In this document: positions 8,825-15,951 of the stretch, one piece after another | Layout of the letters: every line of letters begins with the position of its first letter | Numbering within the stretch: the stretch's first letter is position 1 | NCBI GenBank assembly: GCA_021773075.1 | Contig: JAJFKT010000015.1 | Location: forward strand, 62,001-126,000 | Length of the DNA stretch: 64,000 bases | From: Woeseiaceae bacterium | Lineage (GTDB): Bacteria > Pseudomonadota > Gammaproteobacteria > Steroidobacterales > Woeseiaceae | Reading direction: 5' to 3' | The notes under the pieces: model-generated | Databases searched by the model: none | Seen by the model: the letters and a program-made list of their open reading frames with translations, nothing else | What the model was told of the DNA's origin: nothing | Program-made: the position numbers and the translations under genes

Positions 8825-10015
8825 GTGATTTCCCGCTCTAGCGGAGCATTAGCTGCGTGTACGGTGGGAAATGCCGTCGGCGTCACGCCGATGGTTTACA
8901 CCGTATTTGGTCTGTTCCTTGTGCCGATCTCGAGCGAGTTCGGCTGGCCACGATCTGCAGTCTCCCTGGTGTTGTTGATACTCGCTATCAGCGGAGCGCT
9001 TAGCTACCCGATTGTTGGGCGCATCATTGACCGCTACGGAGCTCGGCGCGTCATCATTCCAGGACTACTGGCATTCGCCGCATCGGTCGCACTGGTTTCT
9101 GCAACGACTTCCAACGCGGCTCATTTTTACCTTACCTATGCGCTGCTCGGGGTCACCGCAGCGGTTCCAAGTTCGGTGATGTATACCAAAGTCATCGCTG
9201 GCTGGTTCGACCGCAACCGCGGATTTGCGCTTGGTTTTGCGGGTGGCGTTGGTAATGGCACCGGCGCTGCGATAGCGCCGGTTTTTGTGGCGATACTAAT
9301 TGCGAATTACGGCTGGCGGGGTGCTCATTTGGGGATCGCACTGACCATTATCGCGATTGGCCTGCCAACACTATTTTTCCTGTTGCGAGACCCGCCGGCA
9401 AAGCGGCTCGCCGAAAACGCGGCAGGAGAGGGAGTGACATTGGCTGTCGCACGCAGGACACCAACATTCTGGATCATTTTGGTTGCGATCGCACTCGGCG
9501 CCGGTTGTATGACCGCCGTATTTGCTCACGTTGTACCGATGCTCGTCGATCGCGATATCAGTATGGAACGAGCCATTTCAATACTGGTTACTTTCTCGAT
9601 GGTGACCGCGTTTTGGCAGGTCGGAGTTGGCTTCATACTGGACCGTTTCCCGCGACCCTGGATAGCGGCGCCGTTTTACATCGCTGCAATCGTCGGTCTT
9701 ATTTTACTCGAGGCCTCATCGAGCTACACGACCTTGTTGCTAGCCGGTTTTCTAATGGGTCTGGGTCTCGGTACCGAGTACGGTGTGTTGCCGTATTTTC
9801 TGTCACGTTACTTTGGCGTACGACATTACGGCGCAATTTCCGGAATGGTTTACGGCGTTGTTGTTCTTGTGCAGGGCCTGACACCGTTTCTGATGGACCT
9901 TGATTTCGATCTGAACGGTAATTATCGAATCGCAATTATCACCGTCTGTGTTGCGATGCTGATCAGCGCGTACTTACTGACACGCCTCAAACCCTTCCAA
10001 TTGCTTTCCCGATGA
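8825..10015 (+). CDS. MFS transporter (second, TonB-linked)
   Basis: This 396-residue protein has about twelve hydrophobic spans. Motifs include GRIIDRYGARRVIIPG in the first half and GLGLGTEYGVLPYFLSRYFG in the second, as in the oxalate/formate-antiporter-like or monocarboxylate branch of MFS. The start is a GTG, 9 bp after the stop of the TonB receptor gene, so the two are probably co-transcribed. The carrier would move into the cytoplasm what the receptor brings into the periplasm. It converges on the SnoaL-like gene with only 4 bp between stops. Its sequence is clearly different from the MFS carrier at 3124-4383. Confidence 0.85.
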   Translation: MISRSSGALAACTVGNAVGVTPMVYTVFGLFLVPISSEFGWPRSAVSLVLLILAISGALSYPIVGRIIDRYGARRVIIPGLLAFAASVALVSATTSNAAHFYLTYALLGVTAAVPSSVMYTKVIAGWFDRNRGFALGFAGGVGNGTGAAIAPVFVAILIANYGWRGAHLGIALTIIAIGLPTLFFLLRDPPAKRLAENAAGEGVTLAVARRTPTFWIILVAIALGAGCMTAVFAHVVPMLVDRDISMERAISILVTFSMVTAFWQVGVGFILDRFPRPWIAAPFYIAAIVGLILLEASSSYTTLLLAGFLMGLGLGTEYGVLPYFLSRYFGVRHYGAISGMVYGVVVLVQGLTPFLMDLDFDLNGNYRIAIITVCVAMLISAYLLTRLKPFQLLSR

Positions 10016-10019
10016 ATTC

Positions 10020-10394
10020 CTATTGACCCGCTTGGCGTTGGTACTCCAGCCCGTCCCAGTAATCTCTTCGAATCGCAATATGCCCGTCGCGAATTGTGAT
10101 GATCATGACGCCCTGGATATCAAACGTCTGATCGTCATGCGTAAATGTCATGCGGTAACGCACTGCAACATCATCATCGTCGACAATTAGTGCTTCGACG
10201 TCGTATTTCAAATTCACAAAGTCAGCCAGAAATATCTTGAGTCGCTCGTGATACGTGTCTTTTCCCAGACAGCCAGAACCCAAGACGCCGACTTGAATAT
10301 TCTCGAAGTCGTCACTCACATGCCCAGCGACGACCTCCGCTTTTCCTGAGGCAAAAGCATCCAGGTAGGAATGCACGAGCTCACGGTGATTCAT
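10020..10394 (-). CDS. SnoaL / NTF2-like fold protein
   Basis: This 124-residue protein has the layout of the NTF2-like superfamily: an N-terminal helix (ELVHSYLDAFASGK) and a C-terminal strand pair (GVMIITIRDGHIAIRRDYWDGLEY). Members are small cone-shaped enzymes or binding proteins, including cyclases, isomerases and dehydratases of aromatic and steroid compounds. It is the last gene of a five-gene operon and its ATG overlaps the stop of the VOC gene (ATGA). The operon suggests it acts on an intermediate of the Rieske-oxygenase pathway. No catalytic residues can be assigned with confidence. Confidence 0.7.
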   Translation of the reverse strand: MNHRELVHSYLDAFASGKAEVVAGHVSDDFENIQVGVLGSGCLGKDTYHERLKIFLADFVNLKYDVEALIVDDDDVAVRYRMTFTHDDQTFDIQGVMIITIRDGHIAIRRDYWDGLEYQRQAGQ

Positions 10395-10888
10395 GACGAC
10401 TCTTTATCTTTTCCCCACACCTCTAGCGCCTTCTCATAGACGCCCTGGTCCCATGAGAACTCAACCAGGTTGCCGTCGGGATCACGGATGAAACACACGT
10501 AACCAACCGGATCCGGCATCTGCAAAGGACCAAGTGCGAGATAACCATCGGTGTCGGCACGCGCCGCGTATTCGTCGACTGTTTCCTTGTCCGGGACTTC
10601 AATGCCGATGTGCGCGAACGGTGCCAGAACGGCATGCACAGCAGGTGCGAATGGGTCATGACCTTCAAAAAATTGTGCGAGCACCAGGATGAACGGCCGA
10701 TGTGATTCGGTACCGTCACCCAGCCAGACACCTTTGCCATCATCGTCCTGGTTGCGCGCAAGAACCCGAAGGTGCGTGTATTTCTCATACCACTCGATGG
10801 ACGCTTCTATGTCGTTGACGTGCAGTGCCATATGGGTCCAACGAGGCTCAGTCGGGCGTAATTTGTGGGTCGCTTCGTTCTCGGCCAT
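10391..10888 (-). CDS. VOC-family (glyoxalase / extradiol dioxygenase fold) protein
   Basis: This 165-residue protein shows the vicinal-oxygen-chelate pattern. Two beta-alpha-beta-beta-beta modules are seen, with candidate metal ligands in HMALHVNDIEASIEWYE, HIGIEVPDKE and RDPDGNLVEFSW. Such proteins are metal enzymes that isomerise, cleave or add to small molecules. A GGAGA ribosome-binding site precedes the ATG at 10888. It lies 33 bp after the amidohydrolase gene and overlaps the SnoaL-like gene, so it belongs to the oxygenase operon. A ring-cleaving or lyase role is plausible, but a glyoxalase-like detoxification role cannot be excluded. Confidence 0.8.
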   Translation of the reverse strand: MAENEATHKLRPTEPRWTHMALHVNDIEASIEWYEKYTHLRVLARNQDDDGKGVWLGDGTESHRPFILVLAQFFEGHDPFAPAVHAVLAPFAHIGIEVPDKETVDEYAARADTDGYLALGPLQMPDPVGYVCFIRDPDGNLVEFSWDQGVYEKALEVWGKDKESS

Positions 10889-10921
10889 GTCCAGTTCTCC
10901 TATTAATTTGATGCGGTCTTG

Positions 10922-12313
10922 CTAACCGACGGGCCACGGGCTGATGAACGGCAAGCCGGCGCGTTCGATCACGGCGGCAGCCGACCTCTGAGCCCGGGCA
11001 TACAGTTCAGCCTCATCTACTTGCGTGGACTGATAATTGTCGATGACACGAATGCCATCGACCCAAACGCTGTGCACACTGCGCCCGTCTGCAAGCCAGG
11101 CCAACTGATTGACTGTTGCGACGAGCGGCTGCCATTCCGGCCGGTCGGTATCGTGACACACAAAATCGGCTTTCTTGCCAATCTCGAGCGAGCCGATGTC
11201 CTGTTCCAGACCAAGGCCAGCAGCCCCATTCCGAGTCAGCATAGTAAGCATGTCCTCGGCCGGGAATACGCCCGCATCCTGCCGAGTATCTTTGAATAGT
11301 GCAGAGACCAGCTGTGCCTGGCGCAGCATGTCCTGATCAAAACCGTCAGAACCGAGCAGAATATTGACTCCTGCCGCAGCCATTTCCGGAAATCGACCGA
11401 CATTGCTCAGACCGAATGCACCCTTTAGTGCCGCCAATGGGCACAACACTGCATTCGTGCCGGTCTCGGCGAGCAAGTCCTGTTCGGACTGATCGATATG
11501 TGCAAGGTGTGTCAGACAGACGTTGCTTCCCAGAACACCGATGTCGGCCAGGTGTTCGACCGGGCGGCGGCCGGTGTGCTCCAGAAACCACTTGGGGTCA
11601 ACGTCGTAGGGACTCATATGCGCAGATACTCCGAGCCCGTTTTCATCCGCAATTTTCTTGGCGGCCTGCCAAACTTCGTCCGGGTTTGTGGAGTGACCGA
11701 TCAGGACCGGCCAGGCCGCGATTTTTTCATCGTTGCTAGCCGGAAATCTCGCTGCAGCGTTTTCGAGGTCGCGAATCGCTTCGCCGATGGACTTCGACTG
11801 GTCGGCCGATTGGTAATTGCGGCCCTCGACCCAGCAACCAACGCGACCACGAATTCCCGTACGTCTCGCACCTTCAACCACATGATCGAGATGCCGAACG
11901 GTACCTGCCTCAAGAAAACAGGTGGTGCCGGTTCGCAACATTTTCAGTGCGGCAAGCTCTGTGGAGGCGCACTCGTCTTCGGGCTCGTGTGCGTAGAAAC
12001 GCGGCAAGACCCATTTCGTGAGTTCCTCTTCGAAATCGGCATCGATATTATCGGGTAGCCATGCTCGGGTCAGTGGATCGCCGGTCACGTGTATATGGCC
12101 ATTTACCATGCCTGGCGATATAACAAAGCGGCTGCCATCGATTATCTGTTTTGCCTCAAATCGCTGCAAGACGTCCTTGCTCTTACCGACGGCAACAATC
12201 GTCTGTCCGTCAACGGCCAGCGCACCGTCGTTGATGACACTGCGTTCATCGTCCATCGTCACGATGCTGGCACCGCTGATCAAAACGTCCGCTTTCTGTT
12301 TGCCAATCGTCAA
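10922..12313 (-). CDS. Amidohydrolase-family metal-dependent deaminase/hydrolase
   Basis: This 463-residue protein fits the guanine-deaminase / S-adenosylhomocysteine-deaminase / triazine-hydrolase branch of the amidohydrolase superfamily. GHIH (H73, H75) gives the first metal ligands, SAHMS and THLAHID further histidines, and LGSDGFDQD the catalytic aspartate. The C-terminal GSLEIGKKADFV segment closes the small beta domain. It would hydrolyse a C-N or C-halogen bond on a ring or amide. The start is a TTG whose last two bases overlap the TGA stop of the flavin reductase, so it depends on translational coupling; no good ATG lies nearby. Its place between an oxygenase/reductase pair and a VOC protein suggests it removes an amino or similar group from the oxidised substrate (inference). 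Confidence 0.85.
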   Translation of the reverse strand: MTIGKQKADVLISGASIVTMDDERSVINDGALAVDGQTIVAVGKSKDVLQRFEAKQIIDGSRFVISPGMVNGHIHVTGDPLTRAWLPDNIDADFEEELTKWVLPRFYAHEPEDECASTELAALKMLRTGTTCFLEAGTVRHLDHVVEGARRTGIRGRVGCWVEGRNYQSADQSKSIGEAIRDLENAAARFPASNDEKIAAWPVLIGHSTNPDEVWQAAKKIADENGLGVSAHMSPYDVDPKWFLEHTGRRPVEHLADIGVLGSNVCLTHLAHIDQSEQDLLAETGTNAVLCPLAALKGAFGLSNVGRFPEMAAAGVNILLGSDGFDQDMLRQAQLVSALFKDTRQDAGVFPAEDMLTMLTRNGAAGLGLEQDIGSLEIGKKADFVCHDTDRPEWQPLVATVNQLAWLADGRSVHSVWVDGIRVIDNYQSTQVDEAELYARAQRSAAAVIERAGLPFISPWPVG

Positions 12314-12789
12314 GTTCGTAACCGTCGGTACTCGCCCGAGAAGTACAAGAGTGGATTACCGGACTCATGTTGAATATCGAGTGCCTGGCCGATAACGATC
12401 AAATGGTCGCCGGATTTGTGCCGATCAACAACTTCGCACTGTAACAAGGTGATGTGCTGATCGAGCAATGGCAAATCCGCGATTCCGGATCGGATGCTCA
12501 GTCCGTTAAATTTGTCATCGGCGTCTTGGGCAAATCGATGCGATAAGGCTTGCTGATCATCACCCAATATGTGAATGGCGCAGTGGCTGGCTGCTGCAAG
12601 TTCATCATAAAGCGGGGATGCATTGTCAATGCTCCACATTACGAGGGGTGGGTCCAGCGATATCGACGCAAAGCAGTTGGCCGTCATACCAATAGGTACG
12701 CCGTCCTCATTGCGAGCAGTGATAATCGTAACGCCGGTCGCAAACTGACCGAGTGCCAGACGAAATTTCTGCTGAGTAATCTTAGCCAT
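12310..12789 (-). CDS. Flavin reductase domain protein (HpaC-like)
   Basis: This 159-residue protein matches small flavin:NAD(P)H reductases. LGQFATGVTIITA opens the flavin-binding split barrel, MTANCFASISLDPPLV follows, and the GDHLIVIGQ motif lies later. Such enzymes supply reduced flavin to a partner monooxygenase. An AGGA ribosome-binding site stands 6 bp before the ATG. The gene lies 12 bp after the Rieske oxygenase and overlaps the amidohydrolase start. Rieske enzymes usually take electrons from an FMN/[2Fe-2S] reductase, and this protein has no iron-sulfur domain. Either the pairing is unusual or the flavin serves another oxygenase elsewhere. Confidence 0.87.
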   Translation of the reverse strand: MAKITQQKFRLALGQFATGVTIITARNEDGVPIGMTANCFASISLDPPLVMWSIDNASPLYDELAAASHCAIHILGDDQQALSHRFAQDADDKFNGLSIRSGIADLPLLDQHITLLQCEVVDRHKSGDHLIVIGQALDIQHESGNPLLYFSGEYRRLRT

Positions 12790-12801
12790 AAAATCCTGTA
12801 G

Positions 12802-13851
12802 CTACCCGCCGAGCATTTCCACAAACTTCAGGCGCCATGCTGTCGACGGCTTGTCGGATTGGGTATTGGCGAGCGCGCCGTGTTCAAACGGCAAGACACC
12901 TGGGATCTTTTCGAGCATGACCTTGTCTTCGGCGCCGATCATTCGATCAAACAGGATTGTGTCTTCCGACGCAACACTGAAGTCGTCATTGCGCCACACG
13001 ACAAACGTAAAATAGGATGTGACATCGTCGATGGGTGTACTCAGCAATAGAATAATGTGTGCCGGCCCCTTTTCCCTTTTTATCGTACTGCGGACCGTAA
13101 ACGGTAGATGAAACCCGGTCGACATCGTTCGCTTAACCTCACCCTCCGTTTCGCCCGACGACATTTGTGCCGAAGGCGGATTGTCGGCGATAACGTCGTA
13201 CTCGTAGCCGTGATATCCGCCGGGCAGATCCTGCAAATCGATTTTAGGTACCAGTGTTCTCTGGGCATTGCCGAACGTGCCAATATGCACCCATGGAAAA
13301 TGTGCGATATCCAGGAAATTGTCGGTCATGCGTGTCGCAGAGACCTTCCACTCGACAACCGGGTTGTGAATGCGGCGAAACGTCTTGTCATGATCCTCAG
13401 CGATTTCCGGTATGTCACTAGTGGGCTCGCCGAGGCAAACCCAAACCAGGCCGTAGCGAATCTGAGCTCGGTAACAGGGCAGGTGACTGGACTTTGGTAT
13501 TGGAAAACTCGGGTCTGCTGATGGAATCGACACACACTTGCCCTCGGCACCGAAGGCCCAGCCGTGGTAACAACACGCGAGCACACCGTCATTGATCTCG
13601 CCCGCTGTTAGTGGTGCTTCCCGATGGGGGCAGCGGTCGGGCGCGACGACGACATCGCCCGAGGCATCCTTGTATAACACCAGATCTTCGCCCAGCAGAC
13701 GGCGTCCGACAACGTCATTGGTTACTTCGACATCGCTGGCAACCGCGTACCAGTAGTCGCGCAATTTCGGGTTATCGTAGAATATCGCCAAGGCCGTTTC
13801 CTCGTGTGGTCCCAGAGTTTGAACCAGTCTAATTTGTCGCGGCGCAGGCAT
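12802..13851 (-). CDS. Rieske oxygenase, vanillate O-demethylase-like (VanA type)
   Basis: This 349-residue protein has Rieske ligands C74, H76, C93 and H96 (CPHR, then CCYHGW). The mononuclear iron motif reads DNFLDIAHFPWVH, giving D181, H184 and H189. The short length and sequence style match the VanA / dicamba O-demethylase branch, homotrimeric terminal oxygenases that remove methyl groups or hydroxylate aromatics. It is the first gene of a minus-strand operon with flavin reductase, amidohydrolase, VOC and SnoaL-like genes. No ferredoxin reductase is present. An O- or N-demethylase role is an inference from the branch. Confidence 0.9.
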   Translation of the reverse strand: MPAPRQIRLVQTLGPHEETALAIFYDNPKLRDYWYAVASDVEVTNDVVGRRLLGEDLVLYKDASGDVVVAPDRCPHREAPLTAGEINDGVLACCYHGWAFGAEGKCVSIPSADPSFPIPKSSHLPCYRAQIRYGLVWVCLGEPTSDIPEIAEDHDKTFRRIHNPVVEWKVSATRMTDNFLDIAHFPWVHIGTFGNAQRTLVPKIDLQDLPGGYHGYEYDVIADNPPSAQMSSGETEGEVKRTMSTGFHLPFTVRSTIKREKGPAHIILLLSTPIDDVTSYFTFVVWRNDDFSVASEDTILFDRMIGAEDKVMLEKIPGVLPFEHGALANTQSDKPSTAWRLKFVEMLGG

Positions 13852-13976
13852 CTTGCATGGCCGCGCACACCAGTATACGCACTGTGCACAATGTGAGACA
13901 TTGGCTATGAATCAGAAGGCGCTCAAAGGGGACAGAGTTTAAAAAACTGAGATCCGGAATACGGTTGCCACCGTTC

Positions 13977-14651
13977 TCAATCGCGGCTCGTATCAAGCGC
14001 CTTGTGAGCCGCTTTCCTTAAGTCCGGCAACAACGACTCGGAAAACCACGGATTCCTCTTAAGCCAAATATTGTTTCTAGGGCTAGGATGTGGCAACGGA
14101 ATAATCTCCGGCCCATAGTCTCGCCAGGCACGGACGGTTTCGGTCAGGTTCTTGTGCGTGTTCGGCAAGTGCCACCGCTGCGCATACTGGCCAATAACGA
14201 GCGTTAGCTCAATCTGCCCAAGGCTCTGCAGCAGTTGCTGTCGCCAGGCTTTCGCACACTCCGGTCGTGGAGGCAGGTCTCCGGATTTTCCGGTGCCCGG
14301 ATAGCAAAATCCCATCGGCAAAATTGCGATCTTCTCAGGGTCATAAAACACATCGCGTGAAATCCCCAGCCACTCACGAAGCCTGTTGCCACTGGGGTCA
14401 TCAAATGGCACGCCACTCTCATGAACCCGGCGGCCCGGAGCTTGCCCGGCAACAAGAATTTTCGCGTGAGCACCGACCTGAAGCACAGGCCTCGGCCCTA
14501 ATGGTAATGACTGCTCGCAAAGTCGGCATTGCCTGACTGACTGGAGGAGTTGCGACACCTGCGGGCTCTCCGGTGCGATTCTTGTGGAATCCGCGAATTG
14601 CTCCGGAGGTATGGTCGGGTTCTTAATCATCCCGACCATTATGCAGGTCAT
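13977..14651 (-). CDS. Uracil-DNA glycosylase superfamily protein
   Basis: This 224-residue protein has the UDG-fold signatures: a Cys-x2-Cys near the start (C42, C45), VAGQAPGRRVHESGVPF as the water-activating loop region, LVIGQYAQ mid-protein and PLPHPSPRN near the end. These resemble the family 4/5-like or COG1573-type glycosylases. Only one Cys pair is obvious, so an intact 4Fe-4S cluster is doubtful and this is likely the smaller cluster-free branch. It may remove uracil or another base from DNA, or act on another nucleic acid. Starts at 14651, 14639 and 14630 are all possible; none has a convincing ribosome-binding site. It is not obviously linked to its neighbours. Confidence 0.8.
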   Translation of the reverse strand: MTCIMVGMIKNPTIPPEQFADSTRIAPESPQVSQLLQSVRQCRLCEQSLPLGPRPVLQVGAHAKILVAGQAPGRRVHESGVPFDDPSGNRLREWLGISRDVFYDPEKIAILPMGFCYPGTGKSGDLPPRPECAKAWRQQLLQSLGQIELTLVIGQYAQRWHLPNTHKNLTETVRAWRDYGPEIIPLPHPSPRNNIWLKRNPWFSESLLPDLRKAAHKALDTSRD

Positions 14652-14737
14652 CAGGGCATTACCGACAATCTCTTGTCATTGTTGTCGTTTTAGCCGACCA
14701 CATCGAGTTTGCTCATTCATTAGCGATGAACCCCAAA

Positions 14738-14757
14738 TTCCCGCGTCCCTGCGGGAA
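14738..14757. repeat. Short inverted repeat
   Basis: TTCCCGC and GCGGGAA form a 7-bp stem with a 6-base loop, in the gap between the secreted-protein gene and the UDG-family gene. No T-run follows on either strand, so an intrinsic terminator is not supported. Nothing else was recognised in this gap. Confidence 0.4.
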
Positions 14758-14810
14758 ACGCCATTTGGATGGCGAGGACGTCCAGAAGACGTGCCGATAG
14801 AGCGTTTAGA

Positions 14811-15449
14811 TTAGTGAGCGGAAGGAGCCAGGTGCACGGCACCTCGAATTCCAGGGCCTGGCGTGGTCATTGGCACCGCCACGTTTCCAGACACAGCCTC
14901 AGGGTGTGCAACGACAACGAAATGAACTTCCGCACCATTCACATTGGTCAAGCCTTTCTGCCGAAATGTCGGAATAACCGTGCTCGACGGGCGTCCTCGG
15001 TACATTCGGAAATTCAAGTTAAGAACTCCACCACCGGTTCCCTGCGCTGCAATGCCGCTGGCAACCCAAAAGATAGACAGCTTGGCATTTTTCCCATCCG
15101 GCCCTGGTAGGCAAGGGATACCCTGACAACGATCTGGCCGGTTGAAGGCCAGGCCCCAAACGGAGTAGGCCACCCCTGGCTGCAGGTCGGCTAAATGCAC
15201 TGTCGCATTCGCGCCCCAGGGATCACGTCGAAGTGTGGAGGCACCGTTCGCAGGACCGGTTACGCTTTCACCTTCAAGCATGACCATATCGACGATGCTG
15301 AAAGAGCGAGATTTTCCGCCGCCGTCAGCACTCGCCGGAGCGGTCCCGATTAGCGTAGTAAGCGCCAATGCGCCGATAAATACTGATAACTTTTTTCTTG
15401 AAATGGCCCTGAATAGGGACCCGGACTTTTTGCTTTGGCGTAATAACAT
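14811..15449 (-). CDS. Secreted protein of unknown function
   Basis: I do not recognise this 212-residue protein. From the ATG at 15449 it has a basic N-terminus, a hydrophobic stretch (VFIGALALTTLIG) and a likely signal cleavage after PASA, so it is probably exported. The AAGGAA ribosome-binding site before this ATG decides the start; a longer in-frame reading to 15521 lacks support. The mature part is rich in Gly, Pro and Val, includes a paired-Cys loop (DRCQGIPCLPG) and has beta-rich spacing. No membrane segment or catalytic motif is seen beyond the signal. It sits alone between the UDG-family gene and a decayed regulator. Confidence 0.7.
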   Translation of the reverse strand: MLLRQSKKSGSLFRAISRKKLSVFIGALALTTLIGTAPASADGGGKSRSFSIVDMVMLEGESVTGPANGASTLRRDPWGANATVHLADLQPGVAYSVWGLAFNRPDRCQGIPCLPGPDGKNAKLSIFWVASGIAAQGTGGGVLNLNFRMYRGRPSSTVIPTFRQKGLTNVNGAEVHFVVVAHPEAVSGNVAVPMTTPGPGIRGAVHLAPSAH

Positions 15450-15743
15450 AACGTGTTCCTTGGTCAAGTTAAGAGTGACCACGACCTGTCCAACCTTGTT
15501 CTTGCCCAGTTGTACCGTCAATGGCTCAGATGAGAAAACGCATTTTCTGCTACACAGACAGGAGCTCTTCCGTCTGCGGCCCGGTCAATACTCAAAAAAG
15601 CCGGACGACTGCAGCTTAGGGATGTGCTTTCTACGGCGTGTGAAGTTCGCATGAAAATTGTGTGAAGATAAGCAAGAGCACGCAAAATCAAATACATACG
15701 ATAGTAAGAGATCGACTTTTTCAGTAGGGAAAAATCGGGAGCT

Positions 15744-15917
15744 ATGCAAGATTGGCAGGCATCAGCGCAGCGCTTTTTAGTCAGCGATCTACTACTGGAC
15801 ACGGGTAAGCGGCAGATTTCTGGCGACGGTAAGGTCGTTGATCTGCCGAGGCTCTGCTACAAACTCGTTCTTACGCTTACCAGGGGCCGCCCCATACTTG
15901 CATCGAGTGAGCTGGCC
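15744..15917 (+). pseudogene. Truncated winged-helix (OmpR/CadC-type) regulator remnant
   Basis: The first 58 codons read like the N-terminal half of a Trans_reg_C winged-helix domain. RFLVSDLLLDTGKRQISG is followed by KVVDLPRLCYKLVLTL and then ILASSELA. This is the usual 'F.vgd..ld...r.....G..v.L....y.lL..L' pattern up to the recognition-helix region. After SELA the similarity stops. The frame runs on only through sequence antisense to the 3' end of the S9 peptidase gene, so the DNA-contacting helix, wing and any C-terminal domain are missing. The most likely cause is a deletion joining the regulator's 5' end to the peptidase's 3' end. Winged-helix regulators of this type often neighbour S9 peptidases. 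Confidence 0.65.
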
Positions 15918-15951
15918 TTCGGAAAGCTCACTATTGCCCGTTATTATCAGA

